Positions 38,827 to 51,725 of a stretch of 64,000 nt of DNA are shown here, one piece after another (the stretch's first letter is position 1; each line of letters begins with the position of its first letter). Below the pieces are notes generated by a model. That model was given only the letters and a program-made list of their open reading frames with translations. It had not been told where the DNA came from and searched no databases. The stretch is taken from NCBI GenBank assembly GCA_026874595.1, contig CM049313.1, positions 61,674,659 through 61,738,658 of the forward strand, given 5' to 3'. The position numbers were made by a program, and so were the translations under genes. Source of the DNA: Sipunculus nudus. Lineage: Eukaryota > Annelida > Sipuncula > Golfingiida > Sipunculidae.

Positions 38827-41116
38827 GTATTTTTTTATTCATTGCCCAGATCACTGGTTGTGCTCGGTGACAGTTTAACATTTACATTCAGATATATTGA
38901 AACCACCTTGGTGTTATCACTTGTAAGGTAGGTGTGAAAGCTACAATGTTCAGAAACACTTTTTTCAATTCAGTTGGACACCTTGGAAATTTCCTCTATT
39001 TATTTCAGGCTCTTCAAGTGGAGTATTCTTCCTTGAAAAAAAAAAAGGTCCTGTGTGGATGACCCAGATTTGAGGTCAGCCATGAGGAAAGATTGGTGTG
39101 CATTTTGGAAATCCCCCTCACTTGGTCAAAGGGACCATCATAAAACGCCGGACATGAAAAATACATTAATTTAACAATTTTTATCAGACACTTTGATAAC
39201 CAAAAGAATAGATTGAAAGTTCATTACATGTTAATTTTTTTTGTAACTTAAATTAGTTTCATGGTCATATTTGATAATTTATTTGGAGATCTGGCCAGGA
39301 AACATTTTACTTAGGTTTGTATTTTTGAGATTATCCCTCACAACAGGGGTGTCATTGGGGCAGGTCACTGGGTGTAAACAGATCACATGATGCAGGAAGC
39401 AGTTGACTGGCTCAAGATCCTGGTCTGATAACAAACATTAGAACACTCAGCGCAAGAGTAAGCAGAACTAATATATGATAGGTGGCTGAAGGACAAATGA
39501 CTGACGTTCCCTCAAACACTACCCACAAGCAGGTCACAGGCACCACACACACCCATCTATACTCTACATGGTTACAATGAAACTGGGGTTGTCCATGCTG
39601 AAGAAACTGAGGTAATTAAACATTAGTTTACATATTATATACACCTAGCCAAAAAAATAAATGTTATATACAAATATATGATACTATGTCTGATAAACAG
39701 ATATTAAACATATCATAAAAAATTGGATTGTTTTAAAAAGCATATATATACGTATACCACAATGTAAGTTAACTGAATGTACACTCTATTACATTTTATA
39801 CAAGGCCAACACATGATTACTAGAGTTACACATATATGAATGAAAATTTTATTCTTTTATATTTTTTTTAAATATATACTTTTAAGGATGATATCAATTA
39901 TTTGTTTACATATTTTTCTTTGCTTAATTATTTTTTTATATATTTTATTAATGTTATGTATAATATCCTTGTCAGTATCAACAGTATATATTTCTCTAGA
40001 AAACAGTACCCTTATACTAACAGATGACAGGATTAAATGCATTGAGTGCATAGCATATTCATATTCACTTGGACAGAGCTGGTTACATTCATTACTGTTC
40101 AGAAGACTGAAACTAAATTATCTGACCACATTTGATCATGTGACCATAATTTTTGTATTCAGCCTAGAGGGTTCATCAGATAGAGATTTAACAGAGTTAT
40201 AAAGGTTTAATTTAAAGAGTTACATAACCTTTATGTTGTAGTAAATTCTGCATGTACTGTCAAGGGGTATATCAACTAAACTATATATAGGTCTTGAGGG
40301 TCTATCATGCTTGTATGAATGAGGTGCCTCAGGCAGGTGGGCCCGGCATTTGTTTGCAGAAATCACGCGAGTATGAGTCCATACCTTCACAATTGTTCGA
40401 ACTGAAAACCACCACATAAAACCTGTTTGCTGTGACAACCAATGGTCAGTGTTACAATGCCAGGCCCACGCACAAAATACTCTGGCCTTCCAATGTTTAA
40501 GTCTCGTGACCAGGCGGGCATTGCAATACATTAACTGTATTGCAGTCACCAAGTCAGATTTATAGAATATATTTAAATTAATATGTATCATTTATGGAAG
40601 TTAACCACAGCTTTAAAAGCATGCTTGAATCAGTTGATCCCCATGCATGTAGCTAATAATTCCATTTTTAAAATGGCAACCTTTCTTCAGATAAATTATA
40701 CATTCATGCAAAGCCACATTTTTGCTAATTTTTTGTTTGTATCAAAATTATAATTATATAATTATATTAAAGTCTGTTACTTTTTTCAAATTGTGTTTTG
40801 ATTTAAAAATTAAGGACAATTAAATAAAATTTTATTCATTATTGACTATTAAAAGATTAATTCAAGTGGAGTGGATCCTGCCAAAATCACTTAACAGACT
40901 TTAGGTATCCATCTTTATTTCTTATACTGCCAAAACACCACAAAATTATTCTGTTTTCTAAATAAGATTCATATATTCAGTAAGATGGTCATGGGAAGAG
41001 AGGCTGATTGTACTGTAGGTTATTTATATAGTTTTCTTATTACTGTTCATGATTATATTGAGTATATGTAGAGAGTAGCTTGTACACAGGGCTGACCATA
41101 GGCAGAAATGTTTTTA
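38827..41116. other. Unique DNA; unassigned 123-codon minus-strand frame
   Basis: The region 40330-40520 is more GC-rich than its surroundings and holds a Trp-rich minus-strand frame (40220-40591) with no known domain. GTGGGCCCGGCATTTG (about 40337) and CAATGCCAGGCCCACG (about 40456) form an imperfect inverted pair, so a decayed MITE is as likely as an exon. Confidence 0.4.
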
Positions 41117-41233
41117 CAGTGGAACCTGCCTTGAAAGACCACCCATCTAATAAGACCACCTGTCGAATAAGAAAACCTGTGAATTGAGACCTCTTTTGGC
41201 CAATTCTGTGGGTGGTCTCATTTTACTCAGCTG
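41117..41233. mobile_element. Tigger-like MITE, 117 bp
   Basis: The left end CAGTGGAACCTGCCTTGAAA then GACCACCC; inverted right end CAGCTGAGTAAAATGAGACC then ACCC. TA flanks both sides (41115-41116, 41234-41235). Same family as 31709-31896, with a shorter interior. Confidence 0.65.
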
Positions 41234-42688
41234 TATTGAATATTTTTCCTAGGTCTGCCAATCAGCAACAATAACAGGGCTGTGTATTGAGAGAAATGGT
41301 GATATTGATCATCAGCACTAGAATATATATAAAATATATAATTATATAATATAGTTGTATATAATATATTAAAAAATTTTCACAGTGAGGAAATTCATAA
41401 AATTTATATACTGGTTAGTAACCATGCCTGGCAACAACAAAGCCACCCTTATTAAGCAATTATCAGACAAATACAGATCCCCTGTTCAGATGAACCTAAC
41501 AAAAAATTACATATAACAACCTCACATAATATGCAGTGAAATATATGCTAGGCCAAACACCTTTGTTGCAGTGTTCTCTGTACGATGCAGTTCCAGAATT
41601 ATATCAATATATACATAATTGGTCTGATGTGAATATTTTTTTATTTCAATACTTGAGTCACTGTCTTAGTCTTAATTATGATAGCTATCAATATTTAACC
41701 ATTTTGATGCTTGAATGAGACATCAGTGCAGTTAATACTTATTCTTGTTAGAGCCGTTGACTTATCATTGTAATTTTGTATCAGTCCTCTTGCAGGGAAC
41801 CATTAGCTTAATAAAAGATATTGGTATAAGTGTTGTTGAAAAATACTTGTACTTAAATTATAAAAACATTTAATTACTTTGACAGGAAGACACAACTGTT
41901 TTATTTATTTTACTTTTATGAAATAAGGAAACATGTTCCATCAGCTGTGGTTTGGTTTAGATTATCAACAGGGTGTTTACATGAATATGTAGTTCATTAA
42001 TTATGTTTATAATGTTGTACTGACTGTTTGCATTAATCATATGGTAAACTAGCAATGACCAAGTCTGTGGTTTTTTAATAATGAGATTATACTGGCTTAA
42101 TCATATCAGATTAATGACACACACTGACAGATCAAACAACCACAGCAGTTTCTTCAAAAATCAAGTAAATGAGTCAAAAACAGTAATACAAGTGATCAAT
42201 ATAATAAAGTAATATTAAATAAATATATAGTATCTTAAAACATATGTTAAATATTCAAATGTTGTTTCTGCAAAGAATTATTAAAGTGTTAATTTAATGA
42301 TTAATTAAGAGATTAAATATCAATCATGGTGATTTATTTATAAAATGTAGGAATTATGTTTGAAGACATCAGTGTTTTAAGCTTTAAATCTCTTTACCTT
42401 TGTAAGATCTATAGATTTACTGTGGCTACTGACCAGAAATGATCCTGCTTATTGCAGGTGTAAATGTATATCCCTGCATTTGGCAAGGACCGCACTAAAT
42501 GGAGTATGTTCTGGCTTGCTGATTCAGTGTTGTTGAATAGAAAGAGAAACTGAATCGTTTACTTGGAAAATAAAGAATCGAAAGTAATGCCACCCAGGTC
42601 TGCATTATCAGTGTTTGGTCCTGGTGATGATTGTGATAATTGAATTTACGTCCTAAATATGAAGCCACGGCAGAAGTATGTTTTGGTA
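41234..42688. other. Unique non-coding DNA
   Basis: AT-rich; the frames seen lack known domains. Nothing else recognised. Confidence 0.5.
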
Positions 42689-42985
42689 GGGCTCCAAAAA
42701 AAGGTATGGTTCTCAGGCACGTTTTTTTCCAGAAATCATTGCTGGTGGGCCATTTTTTATTTTTTACTTCTTTTGTTTGTTTCAATAAAAAGTCACATGA
42801 TAGGCAAAAGCATAATTATAACAGAAAATCTTTGCTAAACAGGCAAAAGCACTACATAACAAAGGAAATATGATCAAAATTGTATTAATTTATCTTCTTG
42901 AAAGATGAAAATCAAAATTTTTTATGTGGCAGGGTTAAAATTGACGCGTGCATTGCTTGAGAACCATATCTTTTTTTTATTGGCC
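42689..42985. mobile_element. Harbinger-like MITE (copy 1)
   Basis: Left end GGGCTCCAAAAAAAGGTATG then GTTCTCAGGCAC; the inverted right end reads GGCCAATAAAAAAAAGATAT then GGTTCTCAAGCA. Internally it matches 53202-53488 throughout ('ctaaacaggcaaaagcactacata', 'cttgaaagatgaaaatcaaaat'). The flanks GTA and TTA are compatible with a mutated 3-bp TNA duplication. Non-autonomous; the overlapping frames are translations of this repeat. Confidence 0.75.
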
Positions 42986-45900
42986 TTAAACTTTGTGGTT
43001 TGAGATTGACATTGTATAGCATACTTGAATGGCAATCAACATTCAGAAAAACTGTCTTTTCACCTATATATATTATAGAAAGGGGCCAATGATAAATCAA
43101 TGCTCAGTCACTAGTGGACATGAATTTATAGGCTTGGCTGTAGAAGAGATGCGGGTGCCCTCTGGTGTGCACATTTTGTACCTTTGAATAATAAATAAAT
43201 AACAATTGATCCATTACTAGGAGATGAACTTTTTGATTAAAAATAATGTTTTTATAATCAGTGGACCTTTACTTATGATCTTTTACCTTCAGAAGTTTAA
43301 TGCACTTTTTGTTACTTTTATAAAATATGTTAATTTGTTACAAGTTGGTTTTGTGCGTGTGTTTACCCGAAATATATTCTTTTTTTATTAGCTTTGCTCT
43401 TTTTATATGTATTGCAATATGTTTTAAAAGTTTAAGAGTGCTGATGTAGTTTTCTGCTATATAGATAAATTATAATTATTATCATTAATTTTATTATTAA
43501 TACATGATGAGAGAGATGACAGACAGATATAGATTTTATTCATGGGAGCTAAGTTACATGAATGTATGTCAGTCATTGTGTACTTGAAATGTACGGATTT
43601 TATAGCACATTATTTAAAATTAAAAAGACTTTATTCTACTAATTCTGTCAACTCAACACATAACAGTATCATTATTCAGAAACAGTATATATTCAAGTAA
43701 GATAGCATACCAGACTTATTAAACTGCCAGATGTGACATCCAGTGGACATTTAGTTGAACTAGTTGTTGTGTGTGAACCTGAGTCTCGGTACTTCTTGCA
43801 TGCTGCTATATTAAAGGGATATGATTACTCTAGGGAGATATTATCAGACAAATTAAGGTCCTCATAGTGGTTATGAAAAGAACAAGATTTATATTTAGAT
43901 GGCAGTATTACAAGATTATTTTGCTCCATGTGATTAACATTGCCAGTAATTAACCTGTACATTGACTTATGACTTTTAAATCATTGTTATCTCTGGTAAG
44001 AAGACAGAATCATTTTCAATCTATTTTTGTGTATTTTACATACTAGATTTATTCAACTGCATTTGAGTTTCATATACCGGTACCTTATCACTGCATATGG
44101 TGATCTGTGCTCTACACTACTGTGGACATTGGATATTTTACTGGCAGACCACCCATATTGGCCTCGTGAATAAATAACATTTTAAATGTGTACATTTTTC
44201 TCAGAGATTTGTAAACTAGTACTAGTAGCAGGTTTTTCACTGCTCTTCAACAGAAATTTAAAAAAAAAATCTTTAAAAATTTTTTTTGGGGTATAATAAT
44301 TAATTGAGTATTTATAATGAAAGTCATGACACAAGTTATGATATTTGAAATTTGGACTAAAAACACTAATGGAATTTTACCCAGATTTCAGGTCTACATA
44401 ATGCCATTATTATAAATGACCTTGCCTGAACATGACAAGTTTGTACTCATGCACTTTGACCATGAAGAATGATCTTGGAATTATTTGACCTTGGGTCTAG
44501 CAGCAGTAAGTTGTTTGGTCCAACTCACCGTTCACAAATCTAAGTACTGTTATTATTTGGACTTAAGTCTTGTGGTATGCTATTTGATCATACCTGTCAA
44601 GGCCAGGGTACAGTCACCAACAGGACAGTCAACTTGAATATTTACTAGTGTCAAGAGGATCAGATTCCATGTGAAACCCTCTCACATTTTCACCCCAGCA
44701 ATGTTAGTGTACACATACCCAGAATCCCATGAGTCTGCCAGAGGCGATGTTTGTTGCTATGGTGGTTGTTTGTCCACTTGACCTTGATGTTGACACATGG
44801 TTTGTGTATATTGTTTTCATGTATTCATCACCATAGAGAGCAATTTTACCTGTCAGAGACTAGGTAACAAATGTAACTGACCTTTTATGTACAATATATG
44901 GACTGAACTCAATAATCCATGCAGATAGCAGCAAGGAGACTTAGGATTGCCTATATACAGGGAACAGTATATGACCAGTCAATCTTGAGATTGCCTTCAA
45001 TGCCACTCTGGTCAGACTTTAATAATCATGCCATTATGATCACTACATCAAAGGCTCTATTGACCTCAAACTGTCACCTTTTCATTACTGCTTATTTCCT
45101 CCTAGTAAATGACTTGGAAATCGTAATCCATCCACAAACCCAGTTCACTACCTGGGAAAAAACCCACATAATATTCAGTCATTTCTATTGAAGCATATAG
45201 AAGAATTAATTCAGCTTTAAATCTGGTACATACCCTGGCTTTATTATATTTGAGCCCTAGGTATTCACCTAGGAATAAAAATTCAATCATGTACCATTAA
45301 AGGAGGCACTGTGGTGTATAACGCCTATGAGACATGAGGCAGCTATGTTTTTCTCACTGTCGTTATTAATATTACTTTGATAATTATGAATATAAGCAAT
45401 GGTTGATTAAAGGAAACAAAATTCTCTTTCACACCTGGATAGTTTCCAGTCCTTCATGACTCTATTGCTGTAACTCTTCTCTAATAACCGGCATAATCCT
45501 GCTAATGCATCGAGAAATATGAAAAACGTAAGATTATATGTTCATATACTGGTATGAAAAAAGGACAGTTGATCACTGTGATTAAAGTTCCTCAGGATGA
45601 GGCAGGAAATGTATGTTCCTCTATTTTCTGTTAAAATTCTTTCTTTGCAGAAAATATTTTCAACAATTTTCACTTGTATTTCTCTGATTAAAATAATAGA
45701 ATAAAAATGTTTTCCTCCATAGCTGTTCTATAAGCTTTGTCTTTTTGTGACAGTACACAGAGGTTCAGGTATTTGATTGATTGGTTCATTAGTTTAAGTT
45801 GCTCAAGATATCAGACTTCATTTGACTGATAAAGGGCCTAGTATATTAAAATTTCTCATAGTTAGAAATGTGCCTTCAGACACTTTGCTGTTAAGCATTT

Positions 45901-46668
45901 GCTGTTAAAGCATAAGAAAATAATTGTATATGAAAATATGGCAGTTTAATTATCATCGCACTAGAATATACGAAACAGAAAAAAAAATATCTGTGATTCT
46001 GGACTAACAAGTACTAAACACAACCCCGATATCTCTGAAACAGAATGCTCATTAACTTGTCTTTCACAAACACCTCAGTGCCTCAAAGCAGACATTGAAG
46101 CTCATGACAAGGGAAGTTGAATATGAAACATTAAGGATAATCTGAGTGAGAGATTATAAGGGGTGGTTTACTGAGGAATTATGGTATTTCTCGATCTAAG
46201 ATAACTGTACCAAAATATGTAGTCTAAGACTACATGATTACCTCCTCGAGGTTAATTGTCAAATTTTCTTTTGTTTTACAGTGGCATGGTTTACCAGTGT
46301 GGTTTACAGGTGAGCACTAGCGCAAAGATGACCCCATGCAATATACCTATACCCAATCCCTAACCCTCGGCTGAAAGTGACACAAAGAGAAGCTCTCATG
46401 ATAATATAAATTCCTTCAGTTAAAAATATGGTGAACTAGATTACTTCCAAAATATAAAGAATTGTACCTTTTGGGTTATCCTAACCTGCCAAAAAAATTC
46501 ATTAAAATCTGTACAAACAAAAATTGCTGACAGACAAACCAACAACAAACCAAGGGAATAAAATATCTCACCACCTGGGGATGGGGGGGGGGGGAATAGT
46601 TTTATAAATCTGAGAACCTTATATTTAACTCATGATCAGATAGGGCAGATTGTAGTATATACTTACCA
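42986..46668. other. Unique non-coding DNA
   Basis: Contains a 12-G homopolymer at 46583-46594. The 90-codon frame at 44919-45191 and its minus-strand neighbour have no known domain. No repeat boundaries recognised. Confidence 0.5.
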
Positions 46669-47006
46669 GCTTCTGTGGCTCAGGGGTAGAGCACAGGAGT
46701 CAAAGCCAGGATATCCCAAGTTTTAATCTCCACTGTGGAGGTGAGTTTTTTCATGGTTAATTCCAACCCAGTGCTGCAGTGCTCTGCAGGCTTAATTGGA
46801 AGGCCAAATGGCTGTGTTTGACTCACAAATGAGTGTGCTTTTCCGGGGTTCCTTGGTGGTGTGACCCAGCTATAGGGAGGATTTCACACCCAGGGCCTGT
46901 AGGTGTAGTAGTTACCAGGCCTGGTTAACACCAGGATAAAACTTGAGAGGAAGCACGTGATACTGCCCTGTCACATAGTCCTAAACTGGAATGGAATTCT
47001 GCAGAT
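46669..47006 (+). repeat. tRNA-derived SINE (copy 1)
   Basis: A tRNA-like head with A box TGGCTCAGGGGTAGAGC (from 46676) and a decayed B box (AAGTTTTAATCTC, about 46718), then a body of about 250 bp. The body shares with 60982-61326 GCTCTGCAGGCTTAAT, GGGGTTCCTTGRTG, ATGACCCAGC / GTGACCCAGC, CAGGGCC, TACTGCCCTGTCA and a terminal GGAATTGAATTCTGCAGAT-like phrase. Confidence 0.85.
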
Positions 47007-48704
47007 TTACATATACTTTACATATACCAACAAAAAAACATTAAAAAAAAGATTGTGGTTAATATTGATGGGTGTATGTCAATTAATTACAAAACAACTA
47101 GGAAGAGGTAGTTAAAACAACAAAATGTTGATGAGACCAAACATTGATGTTTTAATTAGTATTAATGAAAAAAACCCACCTGCATGGCCTAGATAAATTG
47201 CCCAATTTACCATTTATATATCCATTGGTTCAGAATAATGTTAAAATCTGATCAGGAAAAGTATATCAAAATCATGTATGAGAGAGAATATTAACAAATA
47301 CACAAGATAAACAGAAAAACAGATAATCAAATTTGTAAAATGTGTTTCATACATATACATATATTTACAAATACACTGCACTGAGACAGAAAATGTCTCT
47401 ATTTGCAGTGGATTTCATCTTTACTGTTTATAAGCCTTTTTGGCTGAGTGTATATTTAAATTGAATAGAGCGCAGGACACATGACTTACTGATATTTATA
47501 TTTACTTCACATAAGTTCTGTCTATATGCCTGTGTTTTTGTATGTCTTGTTGCAAGATGGCTTAAAATTTACAATTTGCATGAAAGTATTGGTAAATGCA
47601 GCTCATTGTTTAATTAGGTCATTCAGATGGGATACTGGTTCAGTGGATAGGCCAGGTGCCCGTTTTCACAGCAGCTGATACTAGGATCCCTGTACAGGCA
47701 TCTTCTTTATGATAAATTGTCCATTCTCTTAAATATACATGCATATATAAATGATCAACCATGGAAATGGTATTTGCTCTTCACTCTGAGCTTTAATTCT
47801 TTTCTGCCTGTGGAAGTAGATATATGTTTATTTAAGATAAGGATATGACATATATTGATCAAGGGGGGGGGGGGGGGGTTGCATTATGTGCTATATCAAA
47901 GATATGTACATTGCTGAAGGACACTGGCAGGAGGTAATTCAGCTACACCTCATTAACCTTACCAGGAGCGTTTTACTGGCCACCTGTTGTTGCTGAGACA
48001 GATCAGCAGTTGGACTGTTTGTATAGTGAACTACATGGTGATACCTGTTTGGGGGTGTGTTTATATATGTATATATATATGCTTGGGCTACTCTTACCAT
48101 CACTCCACATACCTGTACACAATGAAACTAAGTTCATCAAAGAGCAGAAGGTAAATGGTTCATGTATTTGTGAGACATAAAAACTGTTAATGTTAAAGCT
48201 TGTTTTATTATCACTACAAATCAACTCATGTCTGCTTTAATTCTTAATTAATGGTTTGAAAGTTATTTAGGTTAATTAGTTCATGAGTTATTCTATGAGA
48301 AGATATAGCTCTTTTGTTTGTGTCCAATTCCTGGTTAATGCTGTCTCTGACGTTAAATCACTGCATTATCTTTCATCACAGGCAGTCTTAAAAAAAAACT
48401 CCTTTTATTTGAGGAAGTTTCAAAGTAAATCTTGAATTTCATTTATGTACCTAGATTTTGAAACCTTCTTTAGAAATAACCTTTATTCAAATTACATAAA
48501 CATGCAACCGTGATAAATAAAAAAAAAACTTTAATTTAAATTAACTTCCATGGAGATCATCAATTAATTTCATGTTCAGTTTACAGTTTGATTAACAGAG
48601 TGATAGAAATGTTTTGGAAATTTCTTGATTTTGAGAATCAAGGAAACAAAGATAAAGAGAAAGAAATACTTGATTTGACATAAAGTTATGCACTATTACA
48701 TGTA
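47007..48704. other. Unique non-coding DNA
   Basis: AT-rich with a 16-G homopolymer at 47863-47878 and a short (TA)n at about 48063-48080. No coding signal. Confidence 0.5.
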
Positions 48705-48708
48705 TATA

Positions 48709-48851
48709 TGTTACACCCCGATTGTGAAATTGCCCATTTCATGTAATAGAGAAATTTTTTGCCCAGTTCATGAAATGGGCAACCACTTTGCCCATTTCAT
48801 GTAATGGGCAAAATGACAAAACTCTACTTGCCCATTTCATGAAATGGGCAA
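48709..48851 (+). repeat. Left terminal inverted repeat with iterated palindromes
   Basis: About 143 bp that aligns along its length with the inverted right end. It holds one decayed half-site (48730-48749) and three 24-bp palindromes at 48759-48782, 48788-48811 and 48828-48851. The half-site is TTGCCCATTTCATG followed by its complement. Confidence 0.9.
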
Positions 48852-48919
48852 CTAGACAATCGACGGTTTACTCCTCGATTCTGTAAGGAATGGTAAACCA
48901 TTTGAATGGATTCTTCTGA

Positions 48920-49699
48920 TTAATTGAAAGATCCAGGAAGGAGACTGCTTCTGGTGCTGTCGTAAGACCACTTACAGTTGAAGATCTTAACGAAAGGGCC
49001 CAAGTTGACTTAATGGACATGCAGACCGTGAAGGATGGAAGTTACAAATTCATCCTGCACTATGTGGAGTACCTCACGAAGTTCCATGTGATTCCCCCTT
49101 TGAAATCAAAGACAGCAGGTGAAGTTGCAAATGAACTGCTGTACATCTTCCTAGATTTTGGAGCCCCACACGTGCTTCAGTCAGACAACGGCAGGGAGTT
49201 CACAGCTCAAGTTATACAGGAACTACGCACTCTTTGGCCTGAACTTGTTCTCGTCAACGGTCGTCCTAGACATCCACAGAGCCAGGGATCCGTGGAAAGA
49301 AGCAATGGCGACATGAAGTCAAAGCTGATTGCATGGATGAGGGACAATAACAGTACTAAGTGGAGCTATATACCCTCTGAGGGTCAAGTGATATATGTTC
49401 TTCGAGAGCCGGACATTGTTACAAATATTCTTCCAGAGGACAGTGCTGACCAAGAACTTGGTGACAAGCCTTCCTCTACTGCAGACGTGATCACCACTGT
49501 GACTCCTGAAACTGTGTGTGACAAGGCCCAGACATCAAATTGCAAAAGAGCTCGAACTGAATCCATTGCTGAACAAGAACCTTCCTGTAGTGTGGATATT
49601 GGTACAACTGTGACTCCGGAAACTACAAGTGACAACACTGAGACATCAAATGAGACAGAACATCCAGCCAAACGAGCAAGGACTGCAGCTTCTGCTTGA
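48920..49699 (+). pseudogene. Ginger-like integrase (DDE), truncated, ends at an in-frame stop
   Basis: Cut-and-paste integrase of the Ginger/KRBA2-like class, related to retroviral integrases and acting on the element's own ends in the nucleus. The frame is open from 48920 after a TGA; the first ATG is 49013, but the catalytic-core motif QVDLMDMQ begins upstream of it, so the ATG is internal. Visible core: first Asp in QVDLMD, second in LQSDNGREF (codon 49184-49186), Glu in GRPRHPQSQGSVERSNGD (49295-49297), 36 residues apart by my count. The N-terminal HHCC finger is missing. After DNNSTKWS the expected end of the core is replaced by unrelated sequence, suggesting an internal deletion. Residues about 155-224 (from the ATG) are two copies of a TTVTPET...KRART module, each with a basic KRAR cluster. 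The TGA is at 49697-49699. Confidence 0.88.
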
Positions 49700-50143
49700 A
49701 TCAAACATCAAGCATCCCGCATGCTGGCTCGCAGCACACGTTCACTTAAAGCCCTAGGACTTGAAGTTGGAGACAATGTGGCAGTACCTGTATCACAGTT
49801 CGACAGAAGCAAAGATGACCCACCTAATGTTATTGGAGTTGTCCTCTCAGCTGATGAATCAGGATATACAGTTGGCACAAGGAGTGATATTATAAGGGGA
49901 AAGATGGCCCGAAACCAGTTAGAATTTATTCAGTTCAGTGGTCTAAAAGCAGAGGATGTTCCAGCTGAGCAGCTTACTTTGCATGAAATTGTCAGAGCAC
50001 AGAGTGTTTGTGGAGGCCAGGGTTTCAAGAGATGTCACTGTAAGAAAAACTGTCTAAGTTATAGATGTTCCTGCTTTAAGGCCGGACTGAGATGCAATAG
50101 TGCATGTCACACCTCAAAGTGTTGTGAAAACGTGGACAAGTAA
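49700..50143 (+). pseudogene. Ginger-like C-terminal part with cysteine-rich CXC-type module
   Basis: This frame is in phase with the integrase and separated from it by a single TGA. The first ATG is 49721 (seven sense codons after the stop), so it is better read as the C-terminal half of the same protein than as its own gene. About residues 20-75 (VGDNVAVPVSQFDRSK..PPNVIGVVLS) form the small beta-rich region that follows the core in KRBA2-like proteins. The last 45 residues are cysteine-rich (CHCKKNC, CSCFKAGLRC, CHTSKC), like the tesmin/CXC zinc-binding motif. It ends at TAA 50141-50143. Whether the TGA is real, read through or an assembly error cannot be decided here. Confidence 0.85.
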
Positions 50144-50639
50144 ATATTTAGATACTTGGATAATCTGGGGCGCTGTTCTTGTGTTTGTGAAGGGACATAT
50201 TATGATAAACACGTGATTACATTGAGTGACTCAGTGACGCCTCAACTTTATGAAAATACTATCCAAATGTTATGAAAAGTATGGTGAAACGTTCAAAAAT
50301 GCCTTTCTGTTGATGGGGCATAATATGATATATAAATGAGTGACTCAGTGACTCCGTATATTTATGAAAATGTTTTGAAAAATGGTGATATGTCCAAATA
50401 TGTCCAGATATAACCATGTGCTTACATTGAATGATTCAGTGACAATGATATACCCATAGTGAGTTATAGTGAATTATAGTGAATTGTTCATATGTTTATA
50501 CCAAAAATAAAGTGCAGCTAATTATACCAATGTTCTGTTATCATTTGACACTGATAGGATTAACTTGACATGCATGGATGCGTCGGTATGCCTGATTTTG
50601 TGTGATCAGAATCGATGAGAGATCTGTCAGTTTTGGAGG
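50144..50639 (+). other. 3' untranslated part of the Ginger-like element
   Basis: Non-coding, with three diverged repeats containing GTGACTCAGTGAC (TGACTCA at 50227-50233 and 50341-50347, TGATTCA at 50432-50438) and an AATAAA at 50506-50511 that could serve as the polyadenylation signal. Confidence 0.6.
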
Positions 50640-50670
50640 TGCCCATTTCATGAAATGGGCAACAGTATTC

Positions 50671-50811
50671 TTGCCCATTTCATGAAATGGGCAGCTGAAT
50701 TTAGTCATTTTGCCCATTACATGAAATGGGCAAAGTGGTTGCCCATTTTATGAACTGGGCAAAATCATTGCCCATAACATGAAATGGGCAATTTCACAAT
50801 CGGGGGTAACA
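50671..50811 (-). repeat. Right terminal inverted repeat with iterated palindromes
   Basis: Inverted counterpart of 48709-48851. Palindromes lie at 50671-50693, 50710-50733, 50739-50762 and 50768-50791; a fifth intact copy just inside the repeat at 50640-50662 has no left partner. Confidence 0.9.
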
Positions 50812-50815
50812 TATA

Positions 50816-51659
50816 TATCAATATATCACTTGTTTTATTTATGTCAGGAGACTTGTTAAGGGATTTAATCAGATGACACAACAGCCACCTGTGACACCAA
50901 GAGAAATCATACAACACTAATAAGGTTCAGGGTTTAACATTTGATAACTTTGAGATTGTTTGAATTATTAAGGAAATTTAGAAGAAAATGAGAAGTTTAC
51001 GGTAGCCATGAGGTCTAGTCATGTATTTGTCTCTTGTCCCATGTTCCAATTATGAAGTGTTCCATTAATTTTCCACTAGGAAAACATACTTACCTAGGGA
51101 TACCCCATTAGAAGTTCTACTTTTTTGCGACCCAAAATTAGATGACAAATCAAGGAAATATTCGAATCGGTAGCAAACTTTATTGAAAACTCTATATTCT
51201 AACAGATTCTAACATAAAATAATTTGAAAATTTTGACAAACTCATCCCACACCCACCAAAACTCTCTCTATGCTCTCTACTGGCACCTTACACTTTCCAA
51301 ATCACAACTAAAAACATAGTCATTATGCTATCCACATCTTCCATGATACTTCATATGACTGCAGTCATCAATATGTTAACATCTCACCCCTCCTGCCATG
51401 CATCAGAAAATTATAACTTTGGAATTCAGGAGCGAGCTTCAAAAGTTGTAAGTAGCTTGCACTCAATCTATTGATACATGTTTATATTTAAAAATGTGCT
51501 TAGGTAGAATACCACATGAATGTACTTACTTTGAATTGTGTCAACAAATCATTCAAACAAAAAAATTAATTTTCCAGAAATGGCTAAACAACCAGGGGCT
51601 TGCTGATCAAAGGAGATTGCCATATAAATTTGTTTCATGAGCTTTGTATTATAATATAT

Positions 51660-51725
<66 letters not shown>

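Larger units (their letters stand above)
48709..50811 (+). mobile_element. Ginger-like DDE DNA transposon, 2.1 kb
   Basis: Both ends begin TGTTAC, then CCCCGATTGTGAAATTGCCC in inverted orientation; the left end has one extra A after TGTTAC. TATA lies directly outside each end (48705-48708 and 50812-50815), a 4-bp target duplication as reported for Ginger elements, although the flank is TA-rich. The element carries a retrovirus-like integrase core and a cysteine-rich module on the plus strand. It is shorter than complete Ginger/KRBA2-like elements, its N-terminal zinc region is absent, and the frame is broken by a stop, so this copy is probably non-autonomous but retains both ends. Confidence 0.88.

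Noticed and set aside
40220-40591. 123-codon minus-strand frame as a host gene
   Set aside because: No recognised domain; AT-rich ends and an inverted GGCCC pair suggest repeat remnants. Not excluded as an exon.
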